Shown here one piece after another: positions 13,617 through 26,600 of a DNA stretch of 64,000 nt. The stretch lies in NCBI RefSeq assembly GCF_013426205.1, contig NC_089422.1, positions 3,968,001-4,032,000 of the forward strand, in the 5' to 3' direction. Source of the stretch: Metarhizium brunneum. Its lineage: Eukaryota; Ascomycota; Sordariomycetes; Hypocreales; Clavicipitaceae. Each line of letters opens with the position of its first letter. The first letter of the stretch is position 1. Made by a program: the position numbers and the translations under genes. Below the pieces are notes generated by a model that was given only the letters and a program-made list of their open reading frames with translations, searched no databases and had not been told where the DNA came from.

Positions 13617-15326
13617 ATTCTTAACTTGAGCAGGGGGGGAACCCTTCAGTGAAGAGACGGCGATTGGTTGGTTGTATATTTGAGACGATTTCCAACGCTC
13701 GAATCCCCCCCAAAGGTATATATTTATATTTCTATATTTTCTTGACCAAGTACATTATGATGATGGAACATGACCTTTCCCAATATAAGATGTCTTTGCA
13801 GCAGAAGGAAATGAAGATGTTATCGGGCGTGTAGCTCAGAGTGCACAAGTTGGAGCTACTAGCTGAATAAATCTAGGAGAGTTTATGGCCGCCTTTAAGT
13901 TGTTTCTGCATTATTCCGTGAGACTCAGACGTATATGCTTGCCTCCTCAAAAGCCTCAAAGGCAACATTCCATGCCACACCCGCAGGGTTGAACTCGTAT
14001 AGGCTTTCGTTTAATACCCTGAAGAATTCTACCGTGAGGATTTCTGAGTGCTCGGGAGTGATTGTTGAAGATGTTTAGTTTCTGGAGAATACACATTAGT
14101 CAATGTCTTTTCCGAGCTGGACAAAAAAAAAAAAAGAAAAGAAAAGAAACCAGGATTTGGACATACAATCTGTGGCGGAACATATTTACCCATCTAGAAG
14201 CATGCACTAATATTCTATAATATATTATAGTATATATAGCCAGGTACCCCATCTGGTTAAATACTTTTTGTCTCGTACTGTACAAGGCGGCGCTGCCTTT
14301 TTATCAGCAAAGTTGGCCAAAGACGTGACTACATTCTGATTTCCAAACACTAGGCACGGCAGTATGTATTCTTGGACAGTTTTGATGGGTGTGTATTGTG
14401 TCATGGGAGGCTATTCTTGCGCGAGTGAGCGGCACCATTGAGTCGGGCCGTTAGCACAGCTGGCCTGGTTGACGGTTGAGCACGTTGAGCATCCCTGCCA
14501 AGAAGTTGCTGCTGGTTATCACGACCCCGCAGTCTAGTCTAGCAGGCTGCATGGTACGTGTGGTGGTTGCGTCGAGACATATCGTCGGTGTGAAAGCTGT
14601 GTTGTAGTTGGAGTTGCGGCTGTAACCAGCCAACCTTGGTCTCATGCTGGATGGTCTCACGTCACCTGCGCATGTGCCCGGAAAGAGCCTCGTGGCGGCC
14701 GTCGAAACCAAAGGCAGGCTGAGAACGCAGAGCTTGCGGTTTAGCTTAACCAACAACTCGCATCATGCATGTTCACGCAAGTCGCTAAGCTCGGGGTGTG
14801 TGCAGTGTCATGACCCAAATCTCAGACTTTGAGCAGCTCTTCTTGCTTGTATTAAAAAAACAGGCTCATCTTTGGTTTTGCATTACATTCATCATCCTGC
14901 TTGATCCCTTGGCCGCAAACCATTGACCTCAAACAACCCGTTCCTCAGTCGTGGTGTAGCCCGGCAAGTGAGCCCCACGTGATGGCGCCTGCAGCGTCCA
15001 ACAACAACCCCCTTCATTTCGCCTTTTCTTCCACCACATTCTAGCCAACACGTCCAATTGATGATAACCACGTCCTTCGTTTTGTTCCCCGACAACCTGC
15101 CCTCTTCGATTTTTGCTCCCCGCTGTCTTGTCGGACCTCCCTCCTTTCCTGCAGGTCTGTAGCACGCCCCCTTTCTTCCTTGGCGAGCTCGTCCCACGTG
15201 TGCGGAAAATCACGACGGAACCAGGGTCTCACACACGACTGGCGTTCAACCCATCACACTGCATCTCGTACCTCTTAATTTTTTTTCTTCCCTCTTCTCG
15301 TCTTTCTGTGCACCTCACCTGAGCCA
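13617..15326. other. Intergenic, Pr1A to URA6
   Basis: About 1.7 kb with no recognised gene. It includes an AT-rich patch around 14205-14240 and a pyrimidine-rich leader (about 15080-15320) typical of fungal promoters just before the kinase gene. Confidence 0.6.
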
Positions 15327-16317
15327 ATGGCTTCACGTGTTCCCCTCTCGTGGCGCCTGGCAAGCAGATCCGTTGCGGCTGGCCGCCGTGCCTGCTCAAC
15401 AACGCCTTTATCCTGGACTCCGCGCACAGCTTTCCGTGGTGGCAAGCGACAGCAGCGATTTTACTCTTCTGACAGTGGGCCGACTGGCAACAAGGACAGG
15501 GTCAAGTTTTGGCCTTTTATTGCCGTGATTGCCATTGGCTCAGCCGGCTACGTTGGGTTGGTGAACCGTCGCAAAGGTATGGTTGATGTAACCCCCCTCG
15601 TCAACCACCTCCTAGCTCCTAACGTTCCGAACCACCATAGATATGACTCGAACAAGCGATTCCAAGACCGAGGGCCAGCTCCCCCCGCCTGCCAAATCCT
15701 CGCCCACATTCTCTCCCTCCGACGTCACGGTGCTCTTCGTCCTCGGCGGCCCCGGCGCCGGAAAGGGCACCCAGTGCGCCAACCTCGTCAAGCAGTACGG
15801 CTTCACGCATCTCTCCGCCGGCGACCTGCTCCGCGCCGAACAGGAGCGCCCCGGCTCCCAGTTCGGCGACCTCATCCGCGACTACATCAAGAACGGGCTC
15901 ATTGTGCCCATGGAGGTCACCATCCAGCTTCTCGAGAACGCCATGACCGAGGCGCTCCAGAGCAACGGCAACGCCACAAAGGGCCGCTTCCTAATCGACG
16001 GCTTCCCGCGCAAGCTTGACCAGGCGCACAAGTTTGAAGAGTCCGTGTGCCCCGCCAGAATGGTCCTCTTCTTCGACTGTCCCGAAAAAGTCATGGAGGA
16101 GCGTCTCCTCGAGCGCGGCAAGACCAGCGGCCGCGCCGACGACAACGCCGAGAGCATTCGCAAGCGCTTCCGTACTTTTATCGAGACAAGCATGCCTGTT
16201 GTGGATTACTACGAGAAGCAGGCCAAGGTGGTCAAGATTGATGCTACCCCTACGCCGGATCAGGTCTTTGCCAACACAAAGGCACGTCTGACTGAGAAGT
16301 TTGGCAAGGAGTTTTAG
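15327..16317 (+). CDS. URA6: UMP/CMP kinase (uridylate kinase) with N-terminal extension
   Basis: Transfers phosphate from ATP to UMP (and CMP/AMP), supplying pyrimidine nucleotides. Exons 15327-15576 and 15641-16317 encode 308 residues; yeast Ura6 is about 204. The enzyme core starts near residue 110: P-loop GGPGAGKGTQ (about 119-128), LSAGDLLRAE, the LIDGFPRK motif, and the lid segment RLLERGKTSGRADDN with its arginines. The extra ~100 residues begin with an Arg/Ser-rich presequence-like stretch, then one hydrophobic segment FWPFIAVIAIGSAGYVGLV (about 62-80) that could be a membrane anchor. An in-frame ATG at 15643, two bases into exon 2, would give a 224-residue form lacking the extension. 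The enzyme call is firm; the location is inferred. Confidence 0.92.
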
Positions 16318-17281
16318 TTGCGTCGCAGTTTGCCACGAATTCGTTCCTCTTGCACCAATATCCAGTTCATCCTTCTTCTGAGGAATGGTAGATGTATTGC
16401 TGCGCTGTTATTGTTCATAACTATTGCATTATTCTTTTTCTCAGAGCGGTCCCTCGATGCTCTTCCTGTACCTTTATTTGTTCTTTTCAGTGTCAACTTT
16501 GGGATAGAGAGAAAACACCATGAAAGATTTTACAATTGCACCGGCTGGACTCGGCACAGGGGTAGGGTTGTCAAAGCATCGGGAGTCAGCTCGAGACTTT
16601 ACCTTTTTTCTTTTCCCTTGTGTTCATTTAGACAGGAATGTAAGATGAAGCTTGTTGCGCCGCCGGCCCTGGCTACGCTGTAACGTATAATACCATGGCG
16701 AGAAGAAGACGGTCCGTTGGCATATTTTCACTTTATTGGGTTTCACTCACACTTTATCGTCGTACAACAGCGTCAAACAGTGTAAATAGGACGCTAAATC
16801 ACGGCATACACGACAAAGACCGGGGAGGGGGGGGGGGGGATGAGGAGGTATTTTTCAAATTTTTTATAGTCTTCATTGATCCTATTTTGAATAGAAACAT
16901 CTGATGCTAAACCTGCAGCGCCATTCGCATAAAAATAAATGTTTCCCCCGTTGCACATGTCTTTTGTTGTCGTCAAGTCAAGGCCTTCTTGCTTTCCCAA
17001 ACGACGGTATTAACACAGTTATTTCATCGGTATACAGAATACCGCCACCAGCCCTCAGGCGCCTCTCTTTTTCGTTTTTGCTCCCTCTCGTGAGATGCAT
17101 GTTCGGGTCCACCGCTGCGTCTTTGTGTGGTTTTCGCGCTCAAGAGACCCGGTCCCTTTTCCCTTCTTTTGTAACCGTCGCTTTTCGCTGGACGTTGTTT
17201 AAATCTTCCGGGTTTTCATGTTAATATTTTTTTCGTTTGAATGGTAAAACAAACAAACAAAAAAAAAGGGCAGGGAATCGT
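16318..17281. other. Intergenic between convergent genes
   Basis: About 960 bp between URA6 (+) and eIF3m (-) 3' ends, with a G-run at about 16826-16838 and T-rich tracts. No gene is seen. Confidence 0.6.
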
Positions 17282-18589
17282 TTAGTCGTCATTGTCGGTC
17301 CTCTCACGTTGCTGTGACTGTGGGTTCTGTTGCCGCCGGTTGCCGCCGCTCACTCCGGCATTGTTGAGCTTACGCTCCAGTTCCTGAATCTCGCGCTCCT
17401 TCTGGGCCTTGGCATTGGTCTGCTCCTGGCGCAGGACGCCGAGGACGTTTTGGAGAGTGGCGCGCCAGTGGTCCACGCGGGTGGACAGCTCCTGGTACTG
17501 CTTCTCGCCGAAGACGCGGTAGGTGACCTTGTGCACGAGGAACTTGTTGCGCTGCTGGGAGAGCTTGCCTTCGACGAGGCCTGCGCGGATCACGTCGATG
17601 GCCCACATCTCGATGTGCTCCTGGGGGATCTGGAGGGCCTTGGCGATCTTGGCGTACTCGATTTCGCGGCTGGGCGTGGCAGCGGCGAGGCTGGCAAAGG
17701 TGAGGAGGCGCATCTTGCGGTGGAGCTTCTCGTGGTCGAGCTTCTGCTGCTCGACCCAGCCTTCGTGCTCCTCGGTGAAGTCGTTGTAGTCCTCGAGGTC
17801 CTGCTCGGCAAAGATGTCGAGAAGCTGCGAGTATATGGGGTGAGAGTCGCTGAGGGCCTGGATGCTGGGGATGGCACGGAGGTCTTGGAAGAGGAAGTGG
17901 GTGTTGGATAGGATGGCCATCTTGATGGCGCGCAGGGACAATCTCTGCGCATCCTCTGACGTGATCTCGTCCTTCTCGTCGGCGTCAAAGGTCCGAAGGG
18001 CCTTGAGGACAAAATCGTAGCTGATGGACTCCTCGCCGGCCTCCAGGGCCGCCTCGGCAACGTTCTCGTAAACCATGCGCTCAATCTCCTCGCTGGCCTC
18101 CCATGACTCGAGCCACTCGCCTAGCTTATCCAGGTACAAGCGCATGCTGTCAAACATGTTGTGTGCCCTCGAGAACTTGACAATCTCGAGGAAGATGCGG
18201 GCGCGGATGACGTCCTCCGGCGGGAGCAGGTTGAAAACTGTCGCCAGGGCGTTCAGGGACAGGCCGGGGCCGTGGACGGACGAATTGACGGGGACCTTGG
18301 CGAGGTTGGCGCAAAGAGTCTGCAGGTACTTCTTAGGGTCGGCGGACTGCAAAACGAGGTGGATCACGAGGTTCGAGGCAGCGGTATATTCCTTCTCGGG
18401 GACGGTGCTGAGACCGGCCGAAGCAGCAACCAATTTGGCCAACACATCTTCCTTGGACACCTTTTCTTTGCTCAGCAGCTGAGCGGCTTCCTCTGCCTTG
18501 AGGTACTCGGCCATCTCCTTGGCAAGCTCCTCAAAGGTTCCATCGACGAAGAGCAGCTGGGGCTGCTCATTATTTTTGGAGGCGGGCAT
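17282..18589 (-). CDS. eIF3m: Translation initiation factor 3 subunit M
   Basis: Single-exon gene of 435 residues, unusual among its intron-rich neighbours. It has a helical N-terminal half and a PCI domain in the C-terminal half (about residues 220-370, including MRLLTFASLAAATPSREIEYAKIAKALQIP and the winged-helix part VIRAGLVEGKLSQQRNKFLV). It ends in a charged Gln/Arg-rich tail. As part of eIF3 it helps recruit mRNA to the 40S ribosomal subunit in the cytosol. PCI proteins of the COP9 signalosome and proteasome lid share the fold, but the order and the match to eIF3m sequences as I know them favour this subunit. Confidence 0.93.
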   Translation of the reverse strand: MPASKNNEQPQLLFVDGTFEELAKEMAEYLKAEEAAQLLSKEKVSKEDVLAKLVAASAGLSTVPEKEYTAASNLVIHLVLQSADPKKYLQTLCANLAKVPVNSSVHGPGLSLNALATVFNLLPPEDVIRARIFLEIVKFSRAHNMFDSMRLYLDKLGEWLESWEASEEIERMVYENVAEAALEAGEESISYDFVLKALRTFDADEKDEITSEDAQRLSLRAIKMAILSNTHFLFQDLRAIPSIQALSDSHPIYSQLLDIFAEQDLEDYNDFTEEHEGWVEQQKLDHEKLHRKMRLLTFASLAAATPSREIEYAKIAKALQIPQEHIEMWAIDVIRAGLVEGKLSQQRNKFLVHKVTYRVFGEKQYQELSTRVDHWRATLQNVLGVLRQEQTNAKAQKEREIQELERKLNNAGVSGGNRRQQNPQSQQRERTDNDD

Positions 18590-19494
18590 CGTGAAATTTT
18601 TCGGTTTCGCCTCTCGCGAAGAGGGACGAGGGGTTTCGGTCGGCTCGTCGTCGATTCGAGTTCACCAGCGAGAAAAAAAAAAGGGATAGACCCTCGTTTG
18701 GAGACGTGGACGAGGGAGAGAGGGGAGACTGGAAGCGGCGGTCTCGCGATCGCTGGCACGACGTCTGCAAACAAGAGGGAGGGGGTGGAACTCGAGAGCG
18801 GAAAATGTGATGTTGAGCGTCCGTTGGCAGGGTCGACGGCCTGAATAGCCCTGTGGTGGGGCTTTGCCTGTGAGTCCTTCGCACACCCCGCCCGATTTTT
18901 CTGCCGCTCTCAGTGTGTGGGAGCTAGGCGTCACCGCCCTCGCTTAGCTCCACATGTGACTCTGCACGTGCAGCTCCTTGTAAGTCATGATGAACCAACA
19001 GAGCAGCTGCATTGTACATCATGCAGAAGATAAACGACCCGCAAAGTGTATGTATTCAATTATAAAGTTGCATTCTACCAAAGTGCCTGGTGCGAGTTCT
19101 GCAAATTTCTTTGCCATAGTGAAAACATTGCTTTCGCTACCAATTCTTAGACCCCGCATATTGCAAGATGAGTATTTGCTATTCTAAGCATCACAACAGC
19201 TGAGCGTCCCATCCTTACAGCCCGATGCCTCAGAGTCCTTACAACACCGTGCCTATCCATTGAAATTGAGTTTACTCTGTAGCCAACAGAAACATGCCAT
19301 GTCCCATCTGTCGCATCAAACCATTACGCCCAAGAATCTATGTACATGCCAATGCGAGAGAAGATAAAGAAAATAATTCAATCGTATATCGGTATAATTC
19401 GCAAAATGTCCATAAAACACGATCCAAACAACTCTGGTTCAAAAATATTAGTTGCACCATCATTAGCCAAGTACATGTAAACTTGGGGGTGCGT
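18590..19494. other. Intergenic, eIF3m promoter and CHK2-like gene 3' side
   Basis: About 900 bp. The left part is the eIF3m leader and promoter (minus strand). The rest is AT-rich 3' flank of the kinase gene. No further gene was recognised. Confidence 0.6.
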
Positions 19495-21829
19495 TTATCG
19501 GCCGTGAGCCTTGCCTTTCTGGCCAGTCCTCGTTGCTGTCGCGTATATGCTTCCACTGTCGTCGCCAAATAGCGGCTGATCGCCCTTGCCTCCCATCTCC
19601 ATGAATTCCCCAGCCGCTCGATGGTGGTCTGGTGCCTTCTCTTTTGAAGCGTTCGTGATTCGCTGCTGATTCTTGGAAAATACCTTTACCGGAGCCTTAT
19701 CATCGCCAACCGCAACTTGGGCGGTGACTTGAACAGAGTTCAACGTTGCAAGCAGAGTTCTCTCCCGAGCCGGTGCACGGCGGTTCACCTCTAGTCCAGC
19801 AATGCCCCCCACAAGACCGCCTGTGCTGTCATTTACACCGGGACTGTTCTGGGTCATCCAGGGATGGGCAAGACATTGTTCCACGGTGAATCTGCGTTCT
19901 GGATCTACGATCAACATGGAGTCGATGAGGTCAACTGTCGTTTATCAGTATTACACTTGAGCAGAACAAGAATGAACTCGATAGGGTGGCTTTGGCTTAC
20001 GAGCAGGATCACCAACAGAATCCCAGTACGGGGAGGGGTAGTCAAATCGACCGCTTCGAATCTGCTGTGACAGAGTGAAAGGGAAATCGCGAGAGTAGAG
20101 CTCGTCGGAGAATGGAGGGAAACCGCAAAGGCAGATGTACAGCACAACACCAAGAGACCAAATGTCGACAGCTTTGGTGTATTTGCGTTGCTTGGAATCG
20201 GCAAGAATTTCAGGGGCGACATAGCTGGGGGTTCCGCAAAGGGTCGTAGTAAATGACTCTTCGCCGATGATTTTGGCGAGGCCAAAGTCAGCCAACTTGA
20301 CGTGCAGGTTTTTGTCGACAAGCAGAATATTCTCCGGCTTGATGTCTCTGTGAACAATATTTCGTTCATGCTATTGGGGTCGTCAGCATTGCAGTATTCG
20401 TGATGGGCGGATTACGTATACACGTACGAGATATTTGATCCCCTGGAAGAGTTGGAGGAACAGCTTTCTCGTCTCATCCTCGCTGAGCTTCTGCTTCATT
20501 ACAATAAAGTTGAACAGCTCGCCCTCCGAGGCCAGTTCCAAGACGAGATACACTCGATCACGCTCATTGAACGTATCCTTGAGGCACAAGACATTTGGAT
20601 GGCTGACACCCATCAAGACACCGATTTCTTGCTGAAGGCCTTCCGTTTTGGATTTGTCCTCCATACCAGGAGGCTTCGTAAAGATTTTGACGGCATACCG
20701 TTGGCCAGTAGATCTTTCGATACAGAGGTACACCTCAGCAAAATGGCCCTTGCCGAGCTTCTCCAGTAATGCATACTGTTGCGAAAAGGCGCTCGTGCGT
20801 CGGCTCTGAGGATACCTGAAAATGAACCTGGCCTTGCCATGTACTGCAATCTCATCCTGATCCTCGAGTTCTCGGCGCTGATTACGACCAACAATGGCCT
20901 CGTTGACAAAGGTGCCGTTACTGGAAAGATCCTCTACAATAGCGACGGTGTCCGTCCCATTATTCTCTGTGAACAAAAGACAGTGGCGGTTTGAAACGAT
21001 GCCTTCGTTGACTACGATATCTGTGCAGAAGCTCAGGGTTAACCTCACGGGGGCTCTGACTAGGCATAAAAACAATTTCAACACATACCACACTCAGGAT
21101 GTCGGCCTATCAAATAGCCACCCGAAGCCGCTCCCTTTGCATTTTTGCGCTCAAAAATTTCCTCAGCCCTGATGGGGGCAGGCTTGTTAGTGTTTAGAGG
21201 TGTTTTTTCACCATTCACGGCAGCATCCACGCTATCTGGCTGTGGGCATGCATTTCGTCTCTTTAGCACCAATGGCTTATCGCCGTATTTGGGATCTAGA
21301 GGCACCAAGTATCCCCAAACACCTTCCTTGACCTCATCCTCTACATCGTCGGAAAGTGCAGGGTGTCGATCGACAAACTGGCTGAGCGGCTGGGTGTCTT
21401 GGGGCGGTGATGACAAAGCCTGGCTCTGGGGGAAGGCCTCGTCGGTCTTTCGCGGAGTGACATCCTCATGCTTGCCTGCAGAGGGTGTAGGGGTAGCCTC
21501 CTTATTGGCATCACTCGATTCCTCAGCGGCGACGTGCGTAACGGGAGACGGCAGATGCTGCTTGTTGATGATGGGCGTCTTGTCAGCGGCGGCGGCGGCG
21601 GCGGCACCAACAGCACCAACAGTTTGCGACGACAGACGGTCCGATCTCCGAGGCTTCTTAGACTCGGTTGCGTCCTCGGGCAGCGAACCCTGGGTTGGAT
21701 GATTGGTGAGCGAAAGGGTGACGTGGGCGAAACAAGCAGCACGACGAAGCGTGCGCAAGGAGGTACAAGATGGGCAGAGAAACTCACGCGCTGGCGCTTC
21801 AATTGGCTCTTTTCGCTGCGAGGTGCCAT
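19495..21829 (-). CDS. prd-4: FHA-domain checkpoint serine/threonine kinase (CHK2/Cds1/PRD-4 family)
   Basis: Exons 21829-21788, 21689-21089, 21020-20428, 20370-20001 and 19934-19495 give 681 residues. The N-terminus contains SQ/TQ sites (PQSQALSS, DTQPLSQF) of the kind phosphorylated by ATM/ATR-type kinases. The FHA phosphothreonine-binding domain (about 195-285) has GRHPEC, SNRHC and SSNGTFVN. The kinase domain (about 297-585) has GKGHFAEV, AVKIF, HRDIKPEN (D421), DFG (about D440) and TPSYVAPE, so it should be active. It relays DNA damage to cell-cycle arrest in the nucleus; in Neurospora the orthologue PRD-4 also links damage to the circadian clock. A seven-Ala tract is encoded by a GCC-type repeat at 21586-21604. 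Splice joins restore the FHA core exactly (HPEC to DIVVNEG). Confidence 0.93.
21586..21604. repeat. GCC/GGC trinucleotide tract inside CHK2-like gene
   Basis: About six tandem GGC units on the plus strand, read on the minus strand as an alanine run in the disordered N-terminus of the kinase. It is a likely site of length variation between strains. Confidence 0.8.
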
Positions 21830-23664
21830 GTCCTCGGGTGCCTATTAAACAGCAAAAGAGGAAAAACAAGAGCTCTTCAGCTGCAACTGGGCCAAGGCTG
21901 TGATGTCGGCGAAAATCACGGTTGCGGATCGAGGGGAGAATGGGCGAGGGTGCCTGGGATGAATTAAAAAAAACATGGGCAAGTGATGACGGAGGGGAAG
22001 CTGGACGGTCGATCCAACATTGAGCCATGCCAGTCAGCCCCATGAGCCAGGTGCCAGCCCTGAGCCAGCTCTCAGCCCGGTGGAGAGCAGCCTGGCAGCA
22101 CGGGGCAAGTTGTTGGACGTGACCAGCTGACTATTAAACTACAAAGCACCGGACATGTATTAATACGGACATGGAGTAACTTACTTAAGTATTTAAGTAC
22201 TTACTTGAAGTACTTGTTAGGACCAACCGGACCCGAGCACCGTGTGTCGATGTGGGATCTGGGGCCGGTCCACTCAATGCTTGAGCGACGGTACGTACTC
22301 ATTTACCACTCATTCGCATTGCGGCGCATACAAATGGTTTTACTAAGGGGAGTATTGTTTCGCTCTTCAGTCAAGTGATATTACAAGTATGATGCGAGTA
22401 TAGTTTTACTACTCTCTTATCAGAGCGCGTGGAGTACGTACATACGATCCATTGCCAATATGTGGCCAACGATAAGTGATATGGTGGCTCAGAAAGGAAC
22501 CAGCTGAGCACCAGCAACCGAACCCTATTGACTCACCTTGAAGCTGAATACTACTCAGTTCGCTCATGGTGGGGACTTCGAGCTGGCGTAATTGAAGACA
22601 CCATGTACAACATATTACACCCCGTATGTATGGATGCTAGTAACTACTATCTTCTTCTTCCAAGCACCCTGTTGGAGGCCTAGCCTGTGAAGCAAGCCGC
22701 ACAATCCACCGACCGCCATTGAACGGCAGGAATCGCGAGTTTCAGTCGCCGAATGAGTGACCCGTCCAACGGCGCGCAGTCACCTGCCACATCCAAAAGC
22801 AGATGACCCTCATCGCCACTTCGCCCACGACGCTAATAAAGCTCCTTGACAGTCATCAACTGGTGTCACACATTATTCAGGATGTGCCGCGGCCAAGGGA
22901 AACTGGGACACTGTCACGCCATGTGACTCAAACCATCGATAGTCATCTCTCTCCCTGGAGCCACAGCGGGCCGATCCTCTAAAAGGGCTGCGGATCTGAC
23001 CAGGACCTTAATCCTGATTCTAATTTTGGCCAACTTCTGCTGCCATAGTTGTCATCACTACCAACTAGGTTGTACGCTTATAGACCAACTTCACTGCCAA
23101 GACAAGCAACAAAGGATTCAGCCAAGTCGACACTCAACATCGTTACCGCACATGCAGCAGACTCGGCTGCCCTGGGCCATTATTATTAGGAACTACCTAT
23201 CCATCCTACACATCCGTTCAAACGTCTGCTGTTTCCAACATTTCCCAGACCTCTTTGCCTGGATAAGCTATATTGTTGTTTGGTCATCTGGTCCATGAGC
23301 GCAAAACGCTTCCCATCTGTGTTGTCTCCCCGCGTGTGTGTCATCGTCATTGCGAAATGCAAAAGCCGCTCGCGGCGACGAGAACGAGGCTGCCACCCAA
23401 ACGCCGATGCCCATAATTAATTCCCCCAAAACTTCCATGTAAAACTCGATCCTGCATCGTCCACACTGGCGTCAGCGTGTAGCAGACAGTTAAGGACATT
23501 TGCCTCTTCCATGACTAAGAAAATAAAGAAGAAGAAAAAGGCTTCATTCACACGTAATAGCATCTCCCATTATTGCTGGCCGCCCATAGCTTTCGCAGCC
23601 GAGGCAGCTCATGTACGTGATAGCACAAAGCAAAGCTTGTCCATCGATCCCAAAATCTGTGTTC
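21830..23664. other. Intergenic, kinase promoter and ArfGAP 3' side
   Basis: About 1.8 kb without a gene. At 22181-22215 it carries AAGTACTT-type repeats (TTACTTAAGTA and TTAAGTACTTACTT), both of which recur exactly near 53.15 kb. Confidence 0.6.
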
Positions 23665-26600
23665 CTATTTTTCGGGTATGGGAGACTTTGCTAGTCGCCC
23701 TCCAGCACTCACACGTTTCTGTAGCCTAGCTTCCCTCTCTCGCTGCGGCCTATCGCTTGAGCTCAGGTGAAGGGGTAGAGAGCCCAAGACGTCGTGTCCT
23801 GGATTATTGCCTCTGCCCATCTTCTGTTCGTAGTACTGCTGGGCAAATCGGCCAAGTGGGAAAGCGGGCATTGATCCTGGAATTTCTGCCCCATTCTGGG
23901 TGAGGAGTTCAGCAACAGGGAAGGGAACAGCTTTAACATCTGTCTCGGAGGCGTTCACGCTCGATGTCAGCGATGGCTGTGCTGGATCTGCTGCTGCAAG
24001 TGCCAGCCAGATTGCATGCGTCCCCCTCATCTTATCGACCACATTGGGGTTGGCTTTGAGTGCCAGGGCGTACATGACCTGCTGAATTTCATTCTTTTTG
24101 ATAGCCGCCAGCAGGGTCTCGTCCGGGGTCGCATATCTTGAAAGTGTTGTCGAGATTGGCTCAACATATGCCCGATCCACGTACTTGGCAGTGATAAACC
24201 TCAACCGTTGTTCTCGAGTCGCTTGCGGACTTGGTTTCTGAGACGGATTCAGTTTAGTCTCCCAAATCATGTTTGATACCCTGTTTCCAATGAGCAAGAG
24301 GACTTCGACAATATCGATTGTGAATGACTTGATATCCAGTGTAAGTGATCGGACTTTGCTGATATGTGTACCCAGAGACCGGTGAATGCCGCTGCATTCA
24401 ATACACAAAATGATGCCCAGGTTGATGGAGACCCATTCCACTTTTGACCCTGAGCCGCAGTCCGCACACCAACAATTACCCTGATCCGCGTTTCGAACCA
24501 TTTGCAGCAGCTTGTCTGGGTTCTCATCATACCCTGAGCTCGTCGTGCGAACCGCGCCAGGCCGGGCGCCGACTGTTATTCTGCGCTGGGGCATTCCCGC
24601 GTTTGTGGTCGAATGATGGTGTAGTGGACCATGGCCCGAGTGCTGTGTTTTGCCCGTCAAAATAGAGCCAATATCCCTCTTAAGAGACGAATCTGCAGGT
24701 GTCCTAGACGAGGATGAGGGTTCCGGAACGCCCCGGCCTTCCATCGCACTTTGCAATGCATTGTTTATCGACAGAATCCAGCTGTTCATGTCCTCTTCAG
24801 ATGTTGCCTGATAAACACGCTTGTAGTTTGGCGTTATAACCTCGAAACAAAATCGGCGTTCAGCATTGCGTGCCTCACGTACAGAAGCCATTCGCAAATC
24901 GATGGGATCCATGTGGAGGTCCAGCTTCTGCTTCCAATTACTGTACTCGGATAGCTTTCCTTGATCCAAAACAATCCAAAATCTGGATATAGTTAGTTTC
25001 ACATTCAACCCCATGCACACCAGGTATCCCATCCCCCTTTTTTCTTGATAAAGAGTGCCTGTCAAAAGGCTGTATGACTTACTTGTGCCATCCCTGCTTG
25101 TTCAAGTTTCGTGGATCAACATGGCCACCCGGTCGGTTTAGCGCCCACAATAGACCTTCCTTTCGTTGGCTCACCACACCCTGTGCTGTATCTCGCTCCT
25201 CAAGATCTCGGAAGCCTTTGAACTTGGCCCCCGGTGTGGAGCTAGACAACGACGACTGGCCTTGGCTACCAGGAGATCTCGATAGCTCGGCTCCTTGGGT
25301 CGCGCTTCCTTGGCCACCAACGCCGATAGCAATGGCGTTCTTAATTTGCGAGCCTGTGCTATCAGCACGGCCAAGTTCGCTGTCAGAAGTATTTCCGGCA
25401 TTACCGTTCAGGCTCGAGGACAACGGAGCAGAACTGTGCAGGCTTGCTTGTTCTGGTTCCAAATAAGGGGTGTTGGACTTTTCCAGCTGTCGTCGTTTCT
25501 CCTCCCGCTCTCGACGTCGATATTGGTACTCCTTGTCTGCTTCTTGAACTTCAGAAGAAAGCGCCGACAACTGTGGAAGGAAGTCCTCAATCCTTTTTGC
25601 AGTAGCCAGATAGCCTTTTGTTTGTGCATCTGCGTATTTTGTCAGGTGAGAAAGAACTTCTTGCTCTTTGCGACCACCATGAAGATCTTGCACAAAACTG
25701 GAGTAGTCGAATCGCTTCAGCTCAAAATTTCGTCGCTTGTTTTGGTATTTTGAATCACTATCCGCAAGTTTCTTCGCCTTGCCCGAATCCTGCCGCTGAC
25801 CCAGATACCGAGATACATATGCGTAGTAATCTTTGCTTTCTTCTTCAAAGTCGCGCTTTTTGTATTCAGCTTGCTTGATGTCGAGTTGATATAGCTTGTT
25901 TAGCGGTTCTATAATAATTTTTTGTAAGTTTGCTGTATTCTGGCGTTCATAGGCCACGACTTCGCGTGCGATTTTATCAAAATAGTGCTCCAAAGCGGGT
26001 TGGAAGGCGTTGGCATTGGTAGAAGACGCTTCTCGCAGAGCTTCCATGAAGGAAACAAAAGCATCGTTGGCCTCAGTTTGCTGCAAATGGGCATGCTCTG
26101 CTCGTTTTAGAACCTTCTTCATCTGGACTCGCATATTGCCAGTCTTTTGCTCCAGCGCTTTTAAAGTCGCCCGAAAGACGGGACCATCATCACTGACAGT
26201 GACATCATCGTCGTACTTGGGACATGGAACATCAACCTTGACAGGCTCTTGCATCTGGTTCGTGTTCGTTTGCGACAAGCTTTCATTCGGTGCAAGAAGA
26301 GGAGAGACGGGCTCATCAACATCGACCCCAGTTAATCGAGACTCGACCGACTGCGTGGAGGCAACTCGAATTTTTGGAGGCGAGCTCAATAGGAATTGCG
26401 GCGAAGGTGAACTGGGGTTACTCAGGGGTAAACCTGGACCTATAAACGGCGTTAGAATCCCATGGTATCTGTTTGTCGCCGTTTCAATATTAGGGCCTGT
26501 TACGTACTAGAGACAAAGTAGGAGAAGCTCGCCAGAGTATCTAAACGGTGGGCTCGAGGGTCGTATTCGACAAACTTGGGACCGAGAAAATAAAAGTTAG

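Noticed and set aside
17330..17911. 193-codon plus-strand frame
   Set aside because: Antisense shadow of the eIF3m coding sequence, created by its strong codon bias.
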